Assembly: GCA_018064755.1 (NCBI GenBank)
Contig: JAGHUP010000004.1
Span: 16,042-80,041 of the forward strand
From: Candidatus Crickella equi
GTDB lineage: Bacteria > Bacillota > Clostridia > Peptostreptococcales > Anaerovoracaceae
Length of the DNA: 64,000 nt
Direction of reading: 5' to 3'
The notes below the pieces were generated by a model. That model ran no database searches. It saw only the letters and a list, made by a program, of their open reading frames with translations, and was not told where the DNA came from. Shown piece after piece: positions 8,975-19,836 of the stretch. The translations under genes were made by a program, and so were the position numbers. The first letter of the stretch is position 1. The number at the start of each line of letters is the position of its first letter.

Positions 8975-9640
8975 CTACAACATTTCTTCAAGTTCTTCTA
9001 TATCATTTATTATTATTGTTCCACGTTTCAGGCTAACGATTCCTCTTTTCGCAAAACGATTCAATTCTCTTGCGACGACTTCGCGAACAGAGTTGATTTC
9101 CTGTGCAACCTTCTCCTGCGTCGTTTTAAGCTCATTAGATTCAGTTGCTTCGCATTGCTCGACCAGATATGATGCCAGTCTTGTCTCCAGTGGTACAAAT
9201 AGGATTTCCTCGAACACCGACATAACATTGGACAGTTTCTCTGCCGCCAGTTCATATGACATAGCCTTAATCTCTGCATTCTTAGCAACCAGCTTAGCAA
9301 GGACCGGAGCAGGAATCACCATTAGATCCGTATCGGTCAGCGCTACCATCTGTGTTTCCTGCTTGATTCTTGACAGAACGCAGGATGCTGCGAGCACGCA
9401 GTAATCACCAGCCTTCATTTTGAAGATTGTAATTTCTCTGCCTTCCGGTGAAACAACATATGTCCTGATGTCTCCGGTAAGTACATATACGAAACCGAGG
9501 CAGGAATTTCCACCGTCGCATCTGCCGTGTATCGATTGACCCGCTTCATAGTGCTTAACAACCGCGGAAGACTTGACCATCTCCTTATCTTCCTGATTAA
9601 GATTCTTCCAGAATGGAATCTTGGTAATATCAGTATTCAT
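8975..9640 (-). CDS. Crp/Fnr-family transcriptional regulator
   Basis: Cyclic-nucleotide-binding-like domain plus HTH (TTQEKVAQEINSVREVVARELNRFAKRGIVSLKRGTIII); start set at MNTDITK. Confidence 0.9.
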   Translation of the reverse strand: MNTDITKIPFWKNLNQEDKEMVKSSAVVKHYEAGQSIHGRCDGGNSCLGFVYVLTGDIRTYVVSPEGREITIFKMKAGDYCVLAASCVLSRIKQETQMVALTDTDLMVIPAPVLAKLVAKNAEIKAMSYELAAEKLSNVMSVFEEILFVPLETRLASYLVEQCEATESNELKTTQEKVAQEINSVREVVARELNRFAKRGIVSLKRGTIIINDIEELEEML

Positions 9641-9713
9641 AGTGTTTCCTTTCATTTACACCTACATTATACAGTAGCTATTATATCATTTCTGTAACTT
9701 TGTTACACAAAAA

Positions 9714-9741
9714 CAAGCGAGAATAAAAAATTTTCTCGCTT
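9714..9741 (-). terminator. intrinsic terminator
   Basis: AAGCGAGAA...TTCTCGCTT inverted repeat downstream of the 9916 minus-strand gene. Confidence 0.55.
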
Positions 9742-9915
9742 GCTTTAGTATTAGGTGTTTCTTTATTTATTTGGGAATACAATTGGGTGAATCTTGTCCC
9801 CCTTTTGTATATTCAGGATTAACTCTGGATCAACTTGTTTGTTTTTCCTTTGTTGTGCCTAATTTAACAGAAAATTATTAAAGAATTATTAAAGAAGAAT
9901 AATTTTTAAAATTTT

Positions 9916-11544
9916 TTATTTTTTTCTATCCAGCACGTAACTGAACCATGCTACGAACTCCGGTCCGAGCTTTTCAACAAGTGCTTCAGCCTCTTGTGGT
10001 TTCTTAGATGCTGCATACAGGCACTGCTGTGCAATCTGATACTTTCTAGATACTGTCAGGTGTTCAATCTCCTCGTCCGTATACTTCGCAAGATCAGTTA
10101 TCTCTTCCTGAGCACGGAAGAATCTAATAAACGCCTCTGCTGTATCATGACCGAGAATTGGTTTGATTAATGCAAAATCATTATCTGAGCTGTCGAGGAG
10201 TCGCGATACCATCTCCCAACGACGTGGATCCGCATATCCTTCTGATCCGGTAAAGGCAGTTCTAAGATAGAGATCATTATTAGCCAAGAATTCCATTACA
10301 TATGGATTGATTCTCTTGCCAACAGCCCATGGCATCCAGTTCTCTATGGTTGTCTTAATGTAGATGTGAGCGAATCTGCCGAATAGTGGCTCGGCAAGAT
10401 CATGGGCAACGCTCGATTCTTCTCTATCGTTTCCGGCAGCCACTATTCGAGCGTTCGCTGGAAGCGGCCAGCGGTTATTTACATATCTCTCCAGGACAAT
10501 CTTAAAGATGATTGCCTGGATCTGCTTGGTAGCATTAGTCAGTTCATCGAAGAACAGTATGTGCAGCTGGCCGTCTTCGCAGATTCGCTCGAGCTTAACC
10601 AGCCATACCGGCTTGATGTCAATTATCTCGTCCTTGGATTCATTGTAAATAGCACGGCCATTTATAGTCTCTGGTGTTTCATTTACCAATTCTATATCAA
10701 GAACCTGAGGATCTATTTCCTTTACACGGTCACTCTTTCCGTCTCCAGCTAGTCCATGAATGAAGATAGGAATATTAGCTTCAACGAAAGCTCTAATTGT
10801 ATCCAGTTCATCGTGCTCACCGATATGATATGCTTTACCAATATCGCTGGAGCTTTCCTCCTCGTCATCTACAGCAAGAAGTTCCTCCAAGAACTTTTCA
10901 TTTATATACTCACTTGCTTCCTTGTAATCAAGGCCTGCACAGATAGCTTTACCGCATATGAGAAGTCTATTCACATCATCGTAATACCATCTAATTGGCT
11001 TAACCTCGAGGAACACCTCTTCAGTTATATTGGCAACGCTGCCATCAGACAGCTGAACATAGCCATTTGCTTTTTCCTCTGTTACCGGAATTCTGACAAG
11101 TTCCTTGGCACCAAGTCTATATACATCTCTTGCCTCACCTGCGATAGTATATGTAGCACCAGTCTTCTTCAGCTTGCCCTCTTTGAACTGTTTCTCCGCC
11201 ATATCGCGCATTGATGATTCCAGCACATCACATGGGAAAGATCCCAGTTCTACAGTAACAACATCGCTGAGCTTACGAGCATTACTGAGCAACTTCTCAT
11301 CGCCCGGCTCAAGGACAATTGCAGGTCTAATTGCGCAAGTGTCGCATTTGTAATCACGGCCAAGTCTATCAGCGCATTCTCCATCCGCAAGGAAGTAGTT
11401 TACATTACCGCCATCGATAGAGAACCCCTCATCAGGCATAGTAATCAGAATCAGGTCAGTTGCCTGTGCTGTAGTTCCAATAACATGGAATATTGATAAT
11501 GGACTATCAAATAATTGTTTATGTGATAAGAAAATCGACTTCAT
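9916..11544 (-). CDS. MoxR-type AAA+ ATPase with an N-terminal extension
   Basis: Walker A GLAGDGKSDR, Walker B LHILFFDELTNA, GRFAHIYI; upstream segment KPIRWYYDDVNRLLICGKAI resembles DUF6273-type domains. Confidence 0.8.
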   Translation of the reverse strand: MKSIFLSHKQLFDSPLSIFHVIGTTAQATDLILITMPDEGFSIDGGNVNYFLADGECADRLGRDYKCDTCAIRPAIVLEPGDEKLLSNARKLSDVVTVELGSFPCDVLESSMRDMAEKQFKEGKLKKTGATYTIAGEARDVYRLGAKELVRIPVTEEKANGYVQLSDGSVANITEEVFLEVKPIRWYYDDVNRLLICGKAICAGLDYKEASEYINEKFLEELLAVDDEEESSSDIGKAYHIGEHDELDTIRAFVEANIPIFIHGLAGDGKSDRVKEIDPQVLDIELVNETPETINGRAIYNESKDEIIDIKPVWLVKLERICEDGQLHILFFDELTNATKQIQAIIFKIVLERYVNNRWPLPANARIVAAGNDREESSVAHDLAEPLFGRFAHIYIKTTIENWMPWAVGKRINPYVMEFLANNDLYLRTAFTGSEGYADPRRWEMVSRLLDSSDNDFALIKPILGHDTAEAFIRFFRAQEEITDLAKYTDEEIEHLTVSRKYQIAQQCLYAASKKPQEAEALVEKLGPEFVAWFSYVLDRKK

Positions 11545-12607
11545 CTTTCTCTAACTCCTCTGGTTTATTTACATATATTACTTTGCCGCCCGGTGGGTTA
11601 ACCGGTATATCGCTATACACAACCCATATCGCCTCGCAACGTGTCTCAGGCATCTCTGCATATCCGTCAGTAAATATTATTCTTGTTTCAGCTTCACCGG
11701 TGAAAGCCTTTACGGCTGTTTCGAAATTAGTTCCACCTGAGCCTAATATCTGCAGTTTATCTATATCCTTCTCGGAATGCAATTCCTGGAATCCATAGAA
11801 TTCTGTATCAAAACATCCAACTTTGATAACAGTATCTTCTTTGAGCAAATCTTTAACGCCTCGCACGAAAGTCCTAAGAAGGTTCTCATCAATCGATGCA
11901 CTCGTATCCAGAAGTATTTCTGCATGTGGAACTGGATATGCTTTGAACTGTTCAACGAGTATTCCGTCCCTTATCCTATCTGCCGGGAACCAATCATAAT
12001 CCAGCTGCATGCTCGGTTCAATCATCTTGGCAAGACCGGCTACCGCCTGTGCAACTCCAGGCTCATCGATTTCACGCTCCTGTCCACCCTGATAATCTCC
12101 CGCTGATTTAATTACATCCTTGAGCTTCTTCTTCGGCGCAATGACTGCTGTCGCATCATCATTCAGATCTCTGTCATCGCTAGGCTCATCATTAGCATCG
12201 CTATCTGCCAACACATCGAACAGCAGATCATACATCTCCTCTGCGCTCAACTTCTTGGCATCCTCAAACCTCATCAGATTGTCCGGAGCCTCAAATCCGT
12301 CATCAATCAAGAGCTCGTTAACAACCAGATTGCAAACGATGTTCCATATCCTTCGATTGCGATCTCTTCCCCTCTGCTGGTGAGCCAGCTGAATATGAAG
12401 AAGTTGCTGCGCAATCATGAAAGCCTGTTCCTTCTCGGACAGTTTGCTCATCCTGCGAAGATTATAGTAAATGGTTTTGTCCCTATATCCGACCGGATTG
12501 GCATTCTTACTATCCTGGAATTCGATTACTTTAATCAGTTCTTCCCACTCCGGGCACTTCTTCAGAATATTCTGTTGTGTTTCATATAGATCAAATTCTA
12601 CTTCCAT
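11519..12607 (-). CDS. VWA/metallopeptidase-like (DUF2201-type) partner protein
   Basis: EILLDTSASIDENLL MIDAS-like motif, IIFTDGYAEMP; overlaps the MoxR gene start. Confidence 0.8.
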   Translation of the reverse strand: MEVEFDLYETQQNILKKCPEWEELIKVIEFQDSKNANPVGYRDKTIYYNLRRMSKLSEKEQAFMIAQQLLHIQLAHQQRGRDRNRRIWNIVCNLVVNELLIDDGFEAPDNLMRFEDAKKLSAEEMYDLLFDVLADSDANDEPSDDRDLNDDATAVIAPKKKLKDVIKSAGDYQGGQEREIDEPGVAQAVAGLAKMIEPSMQLDYDWFPADRIRDGILVEQFKAYPVPHAEILLDTSASIDENLLRTFVRGVKDLLKEDTVIKVGCFDTEFYGFQELHSEKDIDKLQILGSGGTNFETAVKAFTGEAETRIIFTDGYAEMPETRCEAIWVVYSDIPVNPPGGKVIYVNKPEELEKDEVDFLIT

Positions 12608-12615
12608 CTTAATAT

Positions 12616-14004
12616 CTAATTCTTATTTCTTGCCGCTGACATTATTGTTCCCGCAACACACAGTACCACGAACACCCCAAAGCATATTCTAATTGTATTG
12701 ATCAGCACCGTATTGCTTGCCTCCTGCAGCGGAACATTGCCAAGTCTTAGGTTAACAATGACCGTAACTATACACATACTGAGCGATTGCCCCACAGTTC
12801 TCATTGTAGCGAGCACCGAGTTACCCATCGCTCTGTCCTGCACGCCAAGTCTTGCATTAATAGCGTTGGTATTAGGTGACGAGAACAGTGCAAAACCCAC
12901 TCCTCCTATTGCGAGAGCGATTACGACGAATGCGACGGAGTATTGCTGCATCGTAACTATGAACAATACCAGTGTCACAATACAACATATCATTCCCGAA
13001 GTTGCCAGTTTGTATGGAACAATCCTATCTGAGAGTTTACCCATGCTTGGCGAGAATACCGCTTGCATAACAGGCATTGTAACAAGGATTACTCCTGCTG
13101 TCTGTGAGCTGAAACCTAGAGCTACCTGTAGATAAATGCTAATCAAATAACTTATAGCAAACGTTGCTCCATAATTCAGCAGTGCTGCCAAATTGGACAA
13201 ACCGAGCTCTCTATCATGTATGAACATACCTATCTTAATAATAGGCAACTCCTGCTTAAACTCATTCTTAACAAATACCGCGCCAAGTAGCAGTGACAAG
13301 ATAATCAAAGCATATGCCAGTTTACTGCTTCCAACGAGAGATATTCCGTATAGCAGCATGAATATCATTGGAACATATAGAACGGTTCCTACATAGTCAA
13401 GACTACTCTTGTCTGCCATCTTCTCTGGCTTGTCATCAGGTGTTCCTTTCATAGCCAGAATTAGTGCTGCTACTGATATAATTCCTGAGAAGATGAATAT
13501 ATAATGCCAACCCAGATTATGATTGATAATTCCGCCAATTACCGGACCAGCAGAAAGGCCCACATAAGTCGCTGCTGTCGACAGACCTAGTGCCTTGCCC
13601 CTCTGATTTGGCGGATAAGCCTCAATGATAATAGGATTGTTGGTAGCAAATATCATTGCAGCAAATATTCCCTGTAAAGCTCTTAACATCAGCAGCAGCT
13701 GAATACTATTCACCATCATGCACAGGAATGTCAGAACGCCAAAACCACCAAGTCCCAGCTTGAGCATTCTCGCTTTGCCCGTGATGTCAGCGAGCTTGCC
13801 AAGTGGAACACAAAAAGCTGCAACTGTCAGTGTATAGATTGTTACAACCCAGCCTACAGTTCCAGCTCCAACATTAAACTCAGCGCTTATATTTGGAATA
13901 GACAAATTGAGCGCACTACTCATGAAAGTAGTCAGAAATGCCGTTGTAACGGTCACTCTTGTTATTCTCTTTCTTGTAACTTCTATTTGTCTATTACTTT
14001 CCAA
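12616..14004 (-). CDS. MFS transporter (DHA2-like)
   Basis: Multi-TM protein with GKLADITGKARMLKLGL motif. Confidence 0.85.
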   Translation of the reverse strand: MESNRQIEVTRKRITRVTVTTAFLTTFMSSALNLSIPNISAEFNVGAGTVGWVVTIYTLTVAAFCVPLGKLADITGKARMLKLGLGGFGVLTFLCMMVNSIQLLLMLRALQGIFAAMIFATNNPIIIEAYPPNQRGKALGLSTAATYVGLSAGPVIGGIINHNLGWHYIFIFSGIISVAALILAMKGTPDDKPEKMADKSSLDYVGTVLYVPMIFMLLYGISLVGSSKLAYALIILSLLLGAVFVKNEFKQELPIIKIGMFIHDRELGLSNLAALLNYGATFAISYLISIYLQVALGFSSQTAGVILVTMPVMQAVFSPSMGKLSDRIVPYKLATSGMICCIVTLVLFIVTMQQYSVAFVVIALAIGGVGFALFSSPNTNAINARLGVQDRAMGNSVLATMRTVGQSLSMCIVTVIVNLRLGNVPLQEASNTVLINTIRICFGVFVVLCVAGTIMSAARNKN

Positions 14005-14010
14005 TTTATC

Positions 14011-14943
14011 CTATTCACTCTTTTCTTTATGATGTCCCAACAGTAGTTTGAAATCTATCTGATTAGCTGTTACCGCAATGAATATCAACAGACATCCGAA
14101 CAACTCTCTCATCGGCATCATCTCGCCCAAGATGATTGCTCCGAATACTGCACTGAATACAGACTCAAGTCCCATAATAAGAGCGGCAGATGTCGCATCA
14201 GTGAACCTCTGTCCAACGATCTGTGCGGTATTGCCAATTGTGCAAGTTACGAATGCACACAGTACCAAAGCAGGCAAACATGCAATGAATTGACTTAACT
14301 CCGGATGTTCAATCGGAATAGACATTGCAAGTCCAACTATTCCAAGAAAGATCATCTGAAATACGGCAATGACAATTCCATTAGACTTATCTGTGAACTC
14401 ATTAACCGTAACAATATGCGCCGCAAATCCTACTGCTCCGCCAAGAAGCAATAAATCGCCTACGCTGATTCCACCAAGCCCTTTATTAAGACTTAAGAAA
14501 CCAAATCCAAACAATGCCAAGATGATACAGAATGCAGACTTCTTCTTAATCCTGTTTCCTACCAAGAGTCCAACAATCGGAGTCAGCACTACATACATCG
14601 ATGTAATAAATCCGGATTTACCAGCGGATACTGTTGCCAGTCCCAGCGATTGCAACATACTTGCTACTGTGAAAATAACGCCGCAGTATATTCCACCTTT
14701 TATCGCTTTCTTACATCTGAACTCCAGAACACGATGTCTATTCTGAGTTTTATCGAAATATTTACTAGCTTTGAGCGAATACATTAATAACGGCAACAGA
14801 AAAACCCCACCGAGCAGTTCTCTCAGTGCATTGAACGTCATCGGTGGAATGACCTCGGTTCCCAGCTTTCTGATTGCGAATCCTGAGCCCCAAGCCATAG
14901 CCGTTATTAACAATAACAAATTTCCCTTTAATTTATTACTCAA
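14011..14943 (-). CDS. EamA/DMT-family transporter
   Basis: LLLITAMAWGSGFAIRKLG...; ten hydrophobic segments. Confidence 0.85.
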   Translation of the reverse strand: MSNKLKGNLLLLITAMAWGSGFAIRKLGTEVIPPMTFNALRELLGGVFLLPLLMYSLKASKYFDKTQNRHRVLEFRCKKAIKGGIYCGVIFTVASMLQSLGLATVSAGKSGFITSMYVVLTPIVGLLVGNRIKKKSAFCIILALFGFGFLSLNKGLGGISVGDLLLLGGAVGFAAHIVTVNEFTDKSNGIVIAVFQMIFLGIVGLAMSIPIEHPELSQFIACLPALVLCAFVTCTIGNTAQIVGQRFTDATSAALIMGLESVFSAVFGAIILGEMMPMRELFGCLLIFIAVTANQIDFKLLLGHHKEKSE

Positions 14944-15860
14944 TCGTGATTTCTCTCCGCCATACTATTGGCAATATATACTCCTACAATGATAACAACC
15001 ACTCCAACGAACTGAAGTGCATTGAACTGCTCGTGCAGTATCAATATTCCAGTCATAATCGATATCGCTGTCGATATGCCCGAGAATGACGCATTACGGC
15101 TAGCACCTATCTTAGATATAGTAATGTTGGTCAAGAAGAATGCCAGCATTGAGCATCCCACTCCTTCGTATATGACCGTAAATGCAAAATCATGATGGAC
15201 TAACGGCAATGTAACAAGTCCAGTTAGGTCTCCATTGTGAGCAGCCTCAATAACTGCCGCAGTTCCGTATGCCAGAGCGCCGGCTGCGAGCATTACAAAA
15301 GTTAGCTCTGCGCTGGAATACTCCGTTGCCTTCTCCACCTGCACGCTGTACAGAGAATAAAATACAATCGCGCCTAAGAGACACATATATCCTATCACGG
15401 AGAAGCTTACCGAAGCGCTTACTGCGAATACAGTTATCATTACACCAGCTACAGTGGTAATGATTCCGGATAACTGGCGAGTACCAGGCTTCTCTTTCAA
15501 GATGAGCGAGGATGCTATTACTGCGCCAATCGGAATGCATGCAATTAACACCGCACTCTCCGAAGCCGATGTAAGATAAACTCCATAGGTCTCGCCTATG
15601 AAATATAGCACTGGATACAGTAGTGCAATTCCGATTAAAGGCTTGATACTCTTGCCCTTTAGATCAATCTTCATTAGCCCCGTTAATACACACACTAACG
15701 CTGCTACGAAGGCTATTGTGAATCTCCATCCAAGTAGTGCCCATGGGCTTGCTACATCCGCACTTCCTCTCGTGAGCATGAAACTGAATCCAAATATCGT
15801 CTGGCATCCTAGTGCACACAGGACTCCGATTATTGTATTGTTTTTGGACCTGTTATTCAT
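14940..15860 (-). CDS. EamA/DMT-family transporter
   Basis: EamA repeats; overlaps the adjacent EamA gene. Confidence 0.85.
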   Translation of the reverse strand: MNNRSKNNTIIGVLCALGCQTIFGFSFMLTRGSADVASPWALLGWRFTIAFVAALVCVLTGLMKIDLKGKSIKPLIGIALLYPVLYFIGETYGVYLTSASESAVLIACIPIGAVIASSLILKEKPGTRQLSGIITTVAGVMITVFAVSASVSFSVIGYMCLLGAIVFYSLYSVQVEKATEYSSAELTFVMLAAGALAYGTAAVIEAAHNGDLTGLVTLPLVHHDFAFTVIYEGVGCSMLAFFLTNITISKIGASRNASFSGISTAISIMTGILILHEQFNALQFVGVVVIIVGVYIANSMAERNHD

Positions 15861-16506
15861 TACAGTTTTTGTATCCGACTTCGAAGTTGTATTTCACAAT
15901 TCCTAGGTCTACCTTGATGAACGGCCCTTTACCATCAGCAGTAATTACCGGCTGTCCATCCACTGAACTGATCTTAAACTTTTGCTGATTAACTGCAGTT
16001 GGTGCAGCCAAAGCAGCATCTACTCCATTACGAAATGCTTCCGATATGTCGCTAATGTCACATACCTCGTTAATGGTTTTGGACTTGTGTGGCTTGCCGG
16101 AATCATTACCATAACCAACAGCAATAGTAATTACCGGACGTTCGTCAGCAGATAGAACAATGTCTAATCCGCCCTTCTTGAACATGCCAACCCAACAGGT
16201 ATTCAAACCAATAGACTGCAGATATAGCACCAATTTCTCACCATAATACCCGCAATTCTCGTCAAGCTCATCAGTATCCTTGCCTGCAAGAACTATATAG
16301 CCAGGATCACCTTTCCAACCAATCAACTTCATCATAGGGCTGGTGAACACCTTGCGTGAACTCTCACGGAACTCAATACGAATACCGGACTCCTGCTGCA
16401 ACTCATCGATTGCTGCCATCATTTTGTCCAGCACTTCGCCTTCTATTTTCTTGTCACTGTACGAACGCACCGAATGACGCTCGTAGATCATTTTCAATTC
16501 ATTCAT
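15853..16506 (-). CDS. nitroreductase-family protein
   Basis: YERHSVRSYSDKKIEGEVLDKMMAAI; AAPTAVNQQKFKI. Confidence 0.8.
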   Translation of the reverse strand: MNELKMIYERHSVRSYSDKKIEGEVLDKMMAAIDELQQESGIRIEFRESSRKVFTSPMMKLIGWKGDPGYIVLAGKDTDELDENCGYYGEKLVLYLQSIGLNTCWVGMFKKGGLDIVLSADERPVITIAVGYGNDSGKPHKSKTINEVCDISDISEAFRNGVDAALAAPTAVNQQKFKISSVDGQPVITADGKGPFIKVDLGIVKYNFEVGYKNCNE

Positions 16507-16572
16507 TATGCATTAACCTTCCTGCTCATTCCTTGTACATAAAGATTATACATCATTATAAAAAAAGAAAAA

Positions 16573-16597
16573 ACGCTGACCTTTATAAGATCAGCGT
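16573..16597 (-). terminator. hairpin terminator next to att copy A (probably the ancestral tRNA terminator)
   Basis: ACGCTGA...TCAGCGT followed by a T-rich tract on the minus strand. Confidence 0.6.
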
Positions 16598-16603
16598 AAA
16601 TAA

Positions 16604-16641
16604 TTGGTTGCGGGGGGAGGACTTGAACCTCCGACCTCCGG
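16604..16641 (-). repeat. att copy A: displaced 3' end of tRNA-fMet (38 nt)
   Basis: Identical to the 3' end of the tRNA at 36221-36296 (CCGGAGGTCGGAGGTTCAAGTCCTCCCCCCGCAACCAA). Confidence 0.92.
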
Positions 16642-16809
16642 TCCACCTGAGCCTACAGTTCGCTCAACTCCAGCAATTCCAATGGTTTGAGCATTATTTG
16701 TGTTGGAAAAGGCTATAGTTTTACTTAATCTACTTTTTGTTACCTTATGTTACTTTAGGTCACACACATTCCCTTATACTTAACTTTGGTGGCAATTTGG
16801 TGGCAATCA

Positions 16810-17847
16810 CTAAGCCTGTTCAAGAATATTTAGCATGTTATCAATCTTTAAAAGTAATTCATCAAATCCTATTATACTTATACTTCTAAGCTCATTTCTA
16901 TATGAGTCAAACACTTCTCTTTTATCCGGTTCTAATAATCCAACGTTACCAACCACCAGAATGCAATCTATATTATTAGCATTAAACTTCTCCCCATTCT
17001 TATCTGCGTTCATATATAACTGGGAGTAATTATTTAACAATGTTTCCTTTTGCTTGATAAGTTGATTAACCCCACCACTAACCTCATCTGAAATTGTGTG
17101 CACTTGGCGGTATGGTTTACCAATTAAAGGTTTCTTCGGAGATTTTATTTCGATAATAGAAACATTATTGGTGATACTGTTTTTATATATAAAGTCGGAA
17201 TACTGACCGCCATTATCATCAAGACTTTTTCCACCCAAATACTTTTTCCCATCGAATAACATTACAGGTGCATGAAACAGCTGTGCAAGAATCCATGCAT
17301 TATCCTCAAAAAACTTTTGCCAATAATCACGTTCACTGTCATTCTCTAGATTGTTTTCAATTTGTTCCTTCGCGCGTCTTAGATTTTCAAGATTTAGTGC
17401 TACGTTAATGTCATTTAAGTCAAGAGTAGCTAAGACCTCAAGCAAGTCTTCTCTATTGTCAATAAGTGACTTTATTTGTTCTAGTCTTTGATCTCTTTCA
17501 ACATATGTTATCTCTGAAAACGGATTCGTTTGCTTTCCATTTAATAACAAATAATATGAATATAAACCTTTTGCTAGGTTATATGTTTCCTCGGTATCTA
17601 AAGCTATCTCAATCAACTCATTTGATGAAACATCCTTTCTACCAAATTTCTCAACATCTTCAAATGACTCTATTTTCTTTGTCTTTTTCTTGATAATCAG
17701 GGTGCCCTTAATATTTTTATTTAAGTCATTATAATTATCGACCTGTTTCCCTTCGAAAGAAACCTGTACTCTCTCCCTTTCACTAAGGATAATAGGCGTT
17801 ATGGTAGATGTTCTAAAACTTTCTGGCGTTATAGTTATGCTCTTCAT
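16810..17847 (-). CDS. Shedu-type immune nuclease (DUF4263)
   Basis: ERDYWQKFFEDNAWILAQLF...LGGKSLDDNGGQYSDFIYKN...VSIIEIKSPKKPLIGKPYR; PD-(D/E)XK-like D...EIK. Confidence 0.8.
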   Translation of the reverse strand: MKSITITPESFRTSTITPIILSERERVQVSFEGKQVDNYNDLNKNIKGTLIIKKKTKKIESFEDVEKFGRKDVSSNELIEIALDTEETYNLAKGLYSYYLLLNGKQTNPFSEITYVERDQRLEQIKSLIDNREDLLEVLATLDLNDINVALNLENLRRAKEQIENNLENDSERDYWQKFFEDNAWILAQLFHAPVMLFDGKKYLGGKSLDDNGGQYSDFIYKNSITNNVSIIEIKSPKKPLIGKPYRQVHTISDEVSGGVNQLIKQKETLLNNYSQLYMNADKNGEKFNANNIDCILVVGNVGLLEPDKREVFDSYRNELRSISIIGFDELLLKIDNMLNILEQA

Positions 17848-17886
17848 TTATCCTCCGAAAATGACGTATCTATATTTTCTATTATA

Positions 17887-19836
17887 CTAATAATTTGTAA
17901 TTAAAACCTCTTCAGTATATGATTGCTTATTTTTTAAGTGGTAGCTTGCATTATTATAATTATATCTTAAGTAATTTATATTGTATTGCTTATCCAAGCA
18001 CCATTTTAATAGTTTTTCATTTCTAATTCCTTTATGCGTCATGACATTTGAAAGAGCAAAGCGTATATATTTTGCATTGCACTTATCTAAAAATGCAAAC
18101 AATCTTTCATCTTCTTTTTCATTCCATAAATTATTCTCATTATACGAAGCATTTCCTAGTGAATATGGTGGATCTAAATATAAGAATCCACCCTCTCGTG
18201 CTATTATATCAAGATTCAAATCTTCAAAGTCACCAGATACAAACTCCATGTTATTATGGTTTAAATTCGCGATGAAATATTTTAATTTCTTCTTTAATGA
18301 ATTATTATAATCCCTCTTACCCACAGGCAAATTAAAGTCTCCATTAGAATTGAATCTTATTTGGTTGTTAAAACTAAACATTATAAGAAGAAGGAATAAT
18401 ATTGGATCCTTTTCAGTGGAGTTATTGAAGTCGTCTCTAAGTTTCAGATATTGTGTAGAGTTGTATTTTCCTACTCCATTTCCACTATTACAGCCATAAT
18501 ACTCATATCCATTCTCACTTGTATTAGATAAACCATAATGGTTTATTTTTTCTATCAACTGGGTATTTACGCATTCAAAAGAATTGTTTTTTAAATACTT
18601 CAAAAGGGCTATAACATTTTTATCTTTGTCTACACATGTAACCTTATTTGCAACAATATTTGCTCCAACATTACAACCACCACAAAACACATCATAAAAA
18701 TTATCAATATCATCTGGGAATTTTTCTTCCAGCTGAGGTAACAATTTATATTTTCCACCAGTATAATTAAGTGGAGATTGTATTTTTTCTATAGAATATT
18801 TAAAATCATCCGCTACATCAAAATCTCCAACTTTACAGAAAAACACTCTTTCTTTATGATCATCAAGCTTTGTCTTCCCTGTAGTAAATGTATTAAAATC
18901 CTGTTCAAAGACCTTTACTCCACCCCTCTTTTTCAAGCTAGAAATTATATCTTCATCAGAAATCTTGGCGTTTGATCTAGAATTGCCCTTTTCACCCATA
19001 TTATTATAAGAAACAAGAATGTATTTAACATCTAGAGAGTCTATCAACTCGTCGAAAGCCTTAGGCGCGGATTTCATATTATACCTGCTCTTAAGATTTG
19101 TTCTATCCATTTTTCTAGCGACACCTTCAACAGCAGGTTTTTTGTTTTGTGCAACATTTTCTAAAAAATGATAAGCATCAGCATATTGACGGCTGTTATA
19201 AGGTGGGTCTATATATGCAATATCTGCCTTGATTTTTGTGGCAAGTAAATTTGAGTCTAGATTATAGATTCGGTTGTTTTTATTTTTTCGAGAATCCATA
19301 TCTAACATTTTTAATTCTAGTATTCTATTTAATTCTCCACCTTTTCTATAAGCGTCATAATGTCCCACGGTGTTCGCAATATGGTCGATAGCATAAATTA
19401 GTGATGTTACTAATATCGCACGTTCACGAGCATTAATCTCATCATTAGTGAACATTGTATCGATTTTATCCCTTATATAACCGACCTTTTGCATATTGGC
19501 TTTGCTTAAATATGTATCCGCAAAGTTTTCACTATAATAATTATCTTCTCCAGAATTGCTTTTATTTAATTCCCCAATTATTCTGCTAAGCTTTTCCTCA
19601 TCAATATCCTCTTCTCCCAGGAATGCTAAAAAAGAGAGATAATTGCAATGCAAAATATCATTTTCTATAATCGAGTATTTTTTATTAAAGTGATAACCGA
19701 CTACGCCAGTTCCCCCAAATACATCAAAAAAAGAACTAGCGTCATCACAATAAGATGTCACTATTTCTTCAATAAGAGTTAACAATCTTGTTTTACTTCC
19801 CAAGTATCTTCTACTTGAAATTTTAAACTTATCCAT
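17887..19836 (-). CDS. fused tandem D12-class N6-adenine DNA methyltransferase (M.FokI-like architecture)
   Basis: Two methyltransferase modules: RRYLGSKTRLL...FDVFGGTGVVG...DIAYIDPPYNSRQY and LNYTGGKYKLL...YDVFCGGCNVG...FLYLDPPYSLG. Confidence 0.9.
   Translation of the reverse strand: MDKFKISSRRYLGSKTRLLTLIEEIVTSYCDDASSFFDVFGGTGVVGYHFNKKYSIIENDILHCNYLSFLAFLGEEDIDEEKLSRIIGELNKSNSGEDNYYSENFADTYLSKANMQKVGYIRDKIDTMFTNDEINARERAILVTSLIYAIDHIANTVGHYDAYRKGGELNRILELKMLDMDSRKNKNNRIYNLDSNLLATKIKADIAYIDPPYNSRQYADAYHFLENVAQNKKPAVEGVARKMDRTNLKSRYNMKSAPKAFDELIDSLDVKYILVSYNNMGEKGNSRSNAKISDEDIISSLKKRGGVKVFEQDFNTFTTGKTKLDDHKERVFFCKVGDFDVADDFKYSIEKIQSPLNYTGGKYKLLPQLEEKFPDDIDNFYDVFCGGCNVGANIVANKVTCVDKDKNVIALLKYLKNNSFECVNTQLIEKINHYGLSNTSENGYEYYGCNSGNGVGKYNSTQYLKLRDDFNNSTEKDPILFLLLIMFSFNNQIRFNSNGDFNLPVGKRDYNNSLKKKLKYFIANLNHNNMEFVSGDFEDLNLDIIAREGGFLYLDPPYSLGNASYNENNLWNEKEDERLFAFLDKCNAKYIRFALSNVMTHKGIRNEKLLKWCLDKQYNINYLRYNYNNASYHLKNKQSYTEEVLITNY

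Noticed and set aside
8646-9404. 252-aa plus-strand ORF opposite rubrerythrin, the small NrdD-like gene and Crp/Fnr
   Set aside because: Low-complexity L/S/T-rich translation, no Shine-Dalgarno, lies antisense to three well-supported genes
16604-16641. Possible additional tRNA gene
   Set aside because: Only the 3' portion (T arm and acceptor) is present; interpreted as an att remnant
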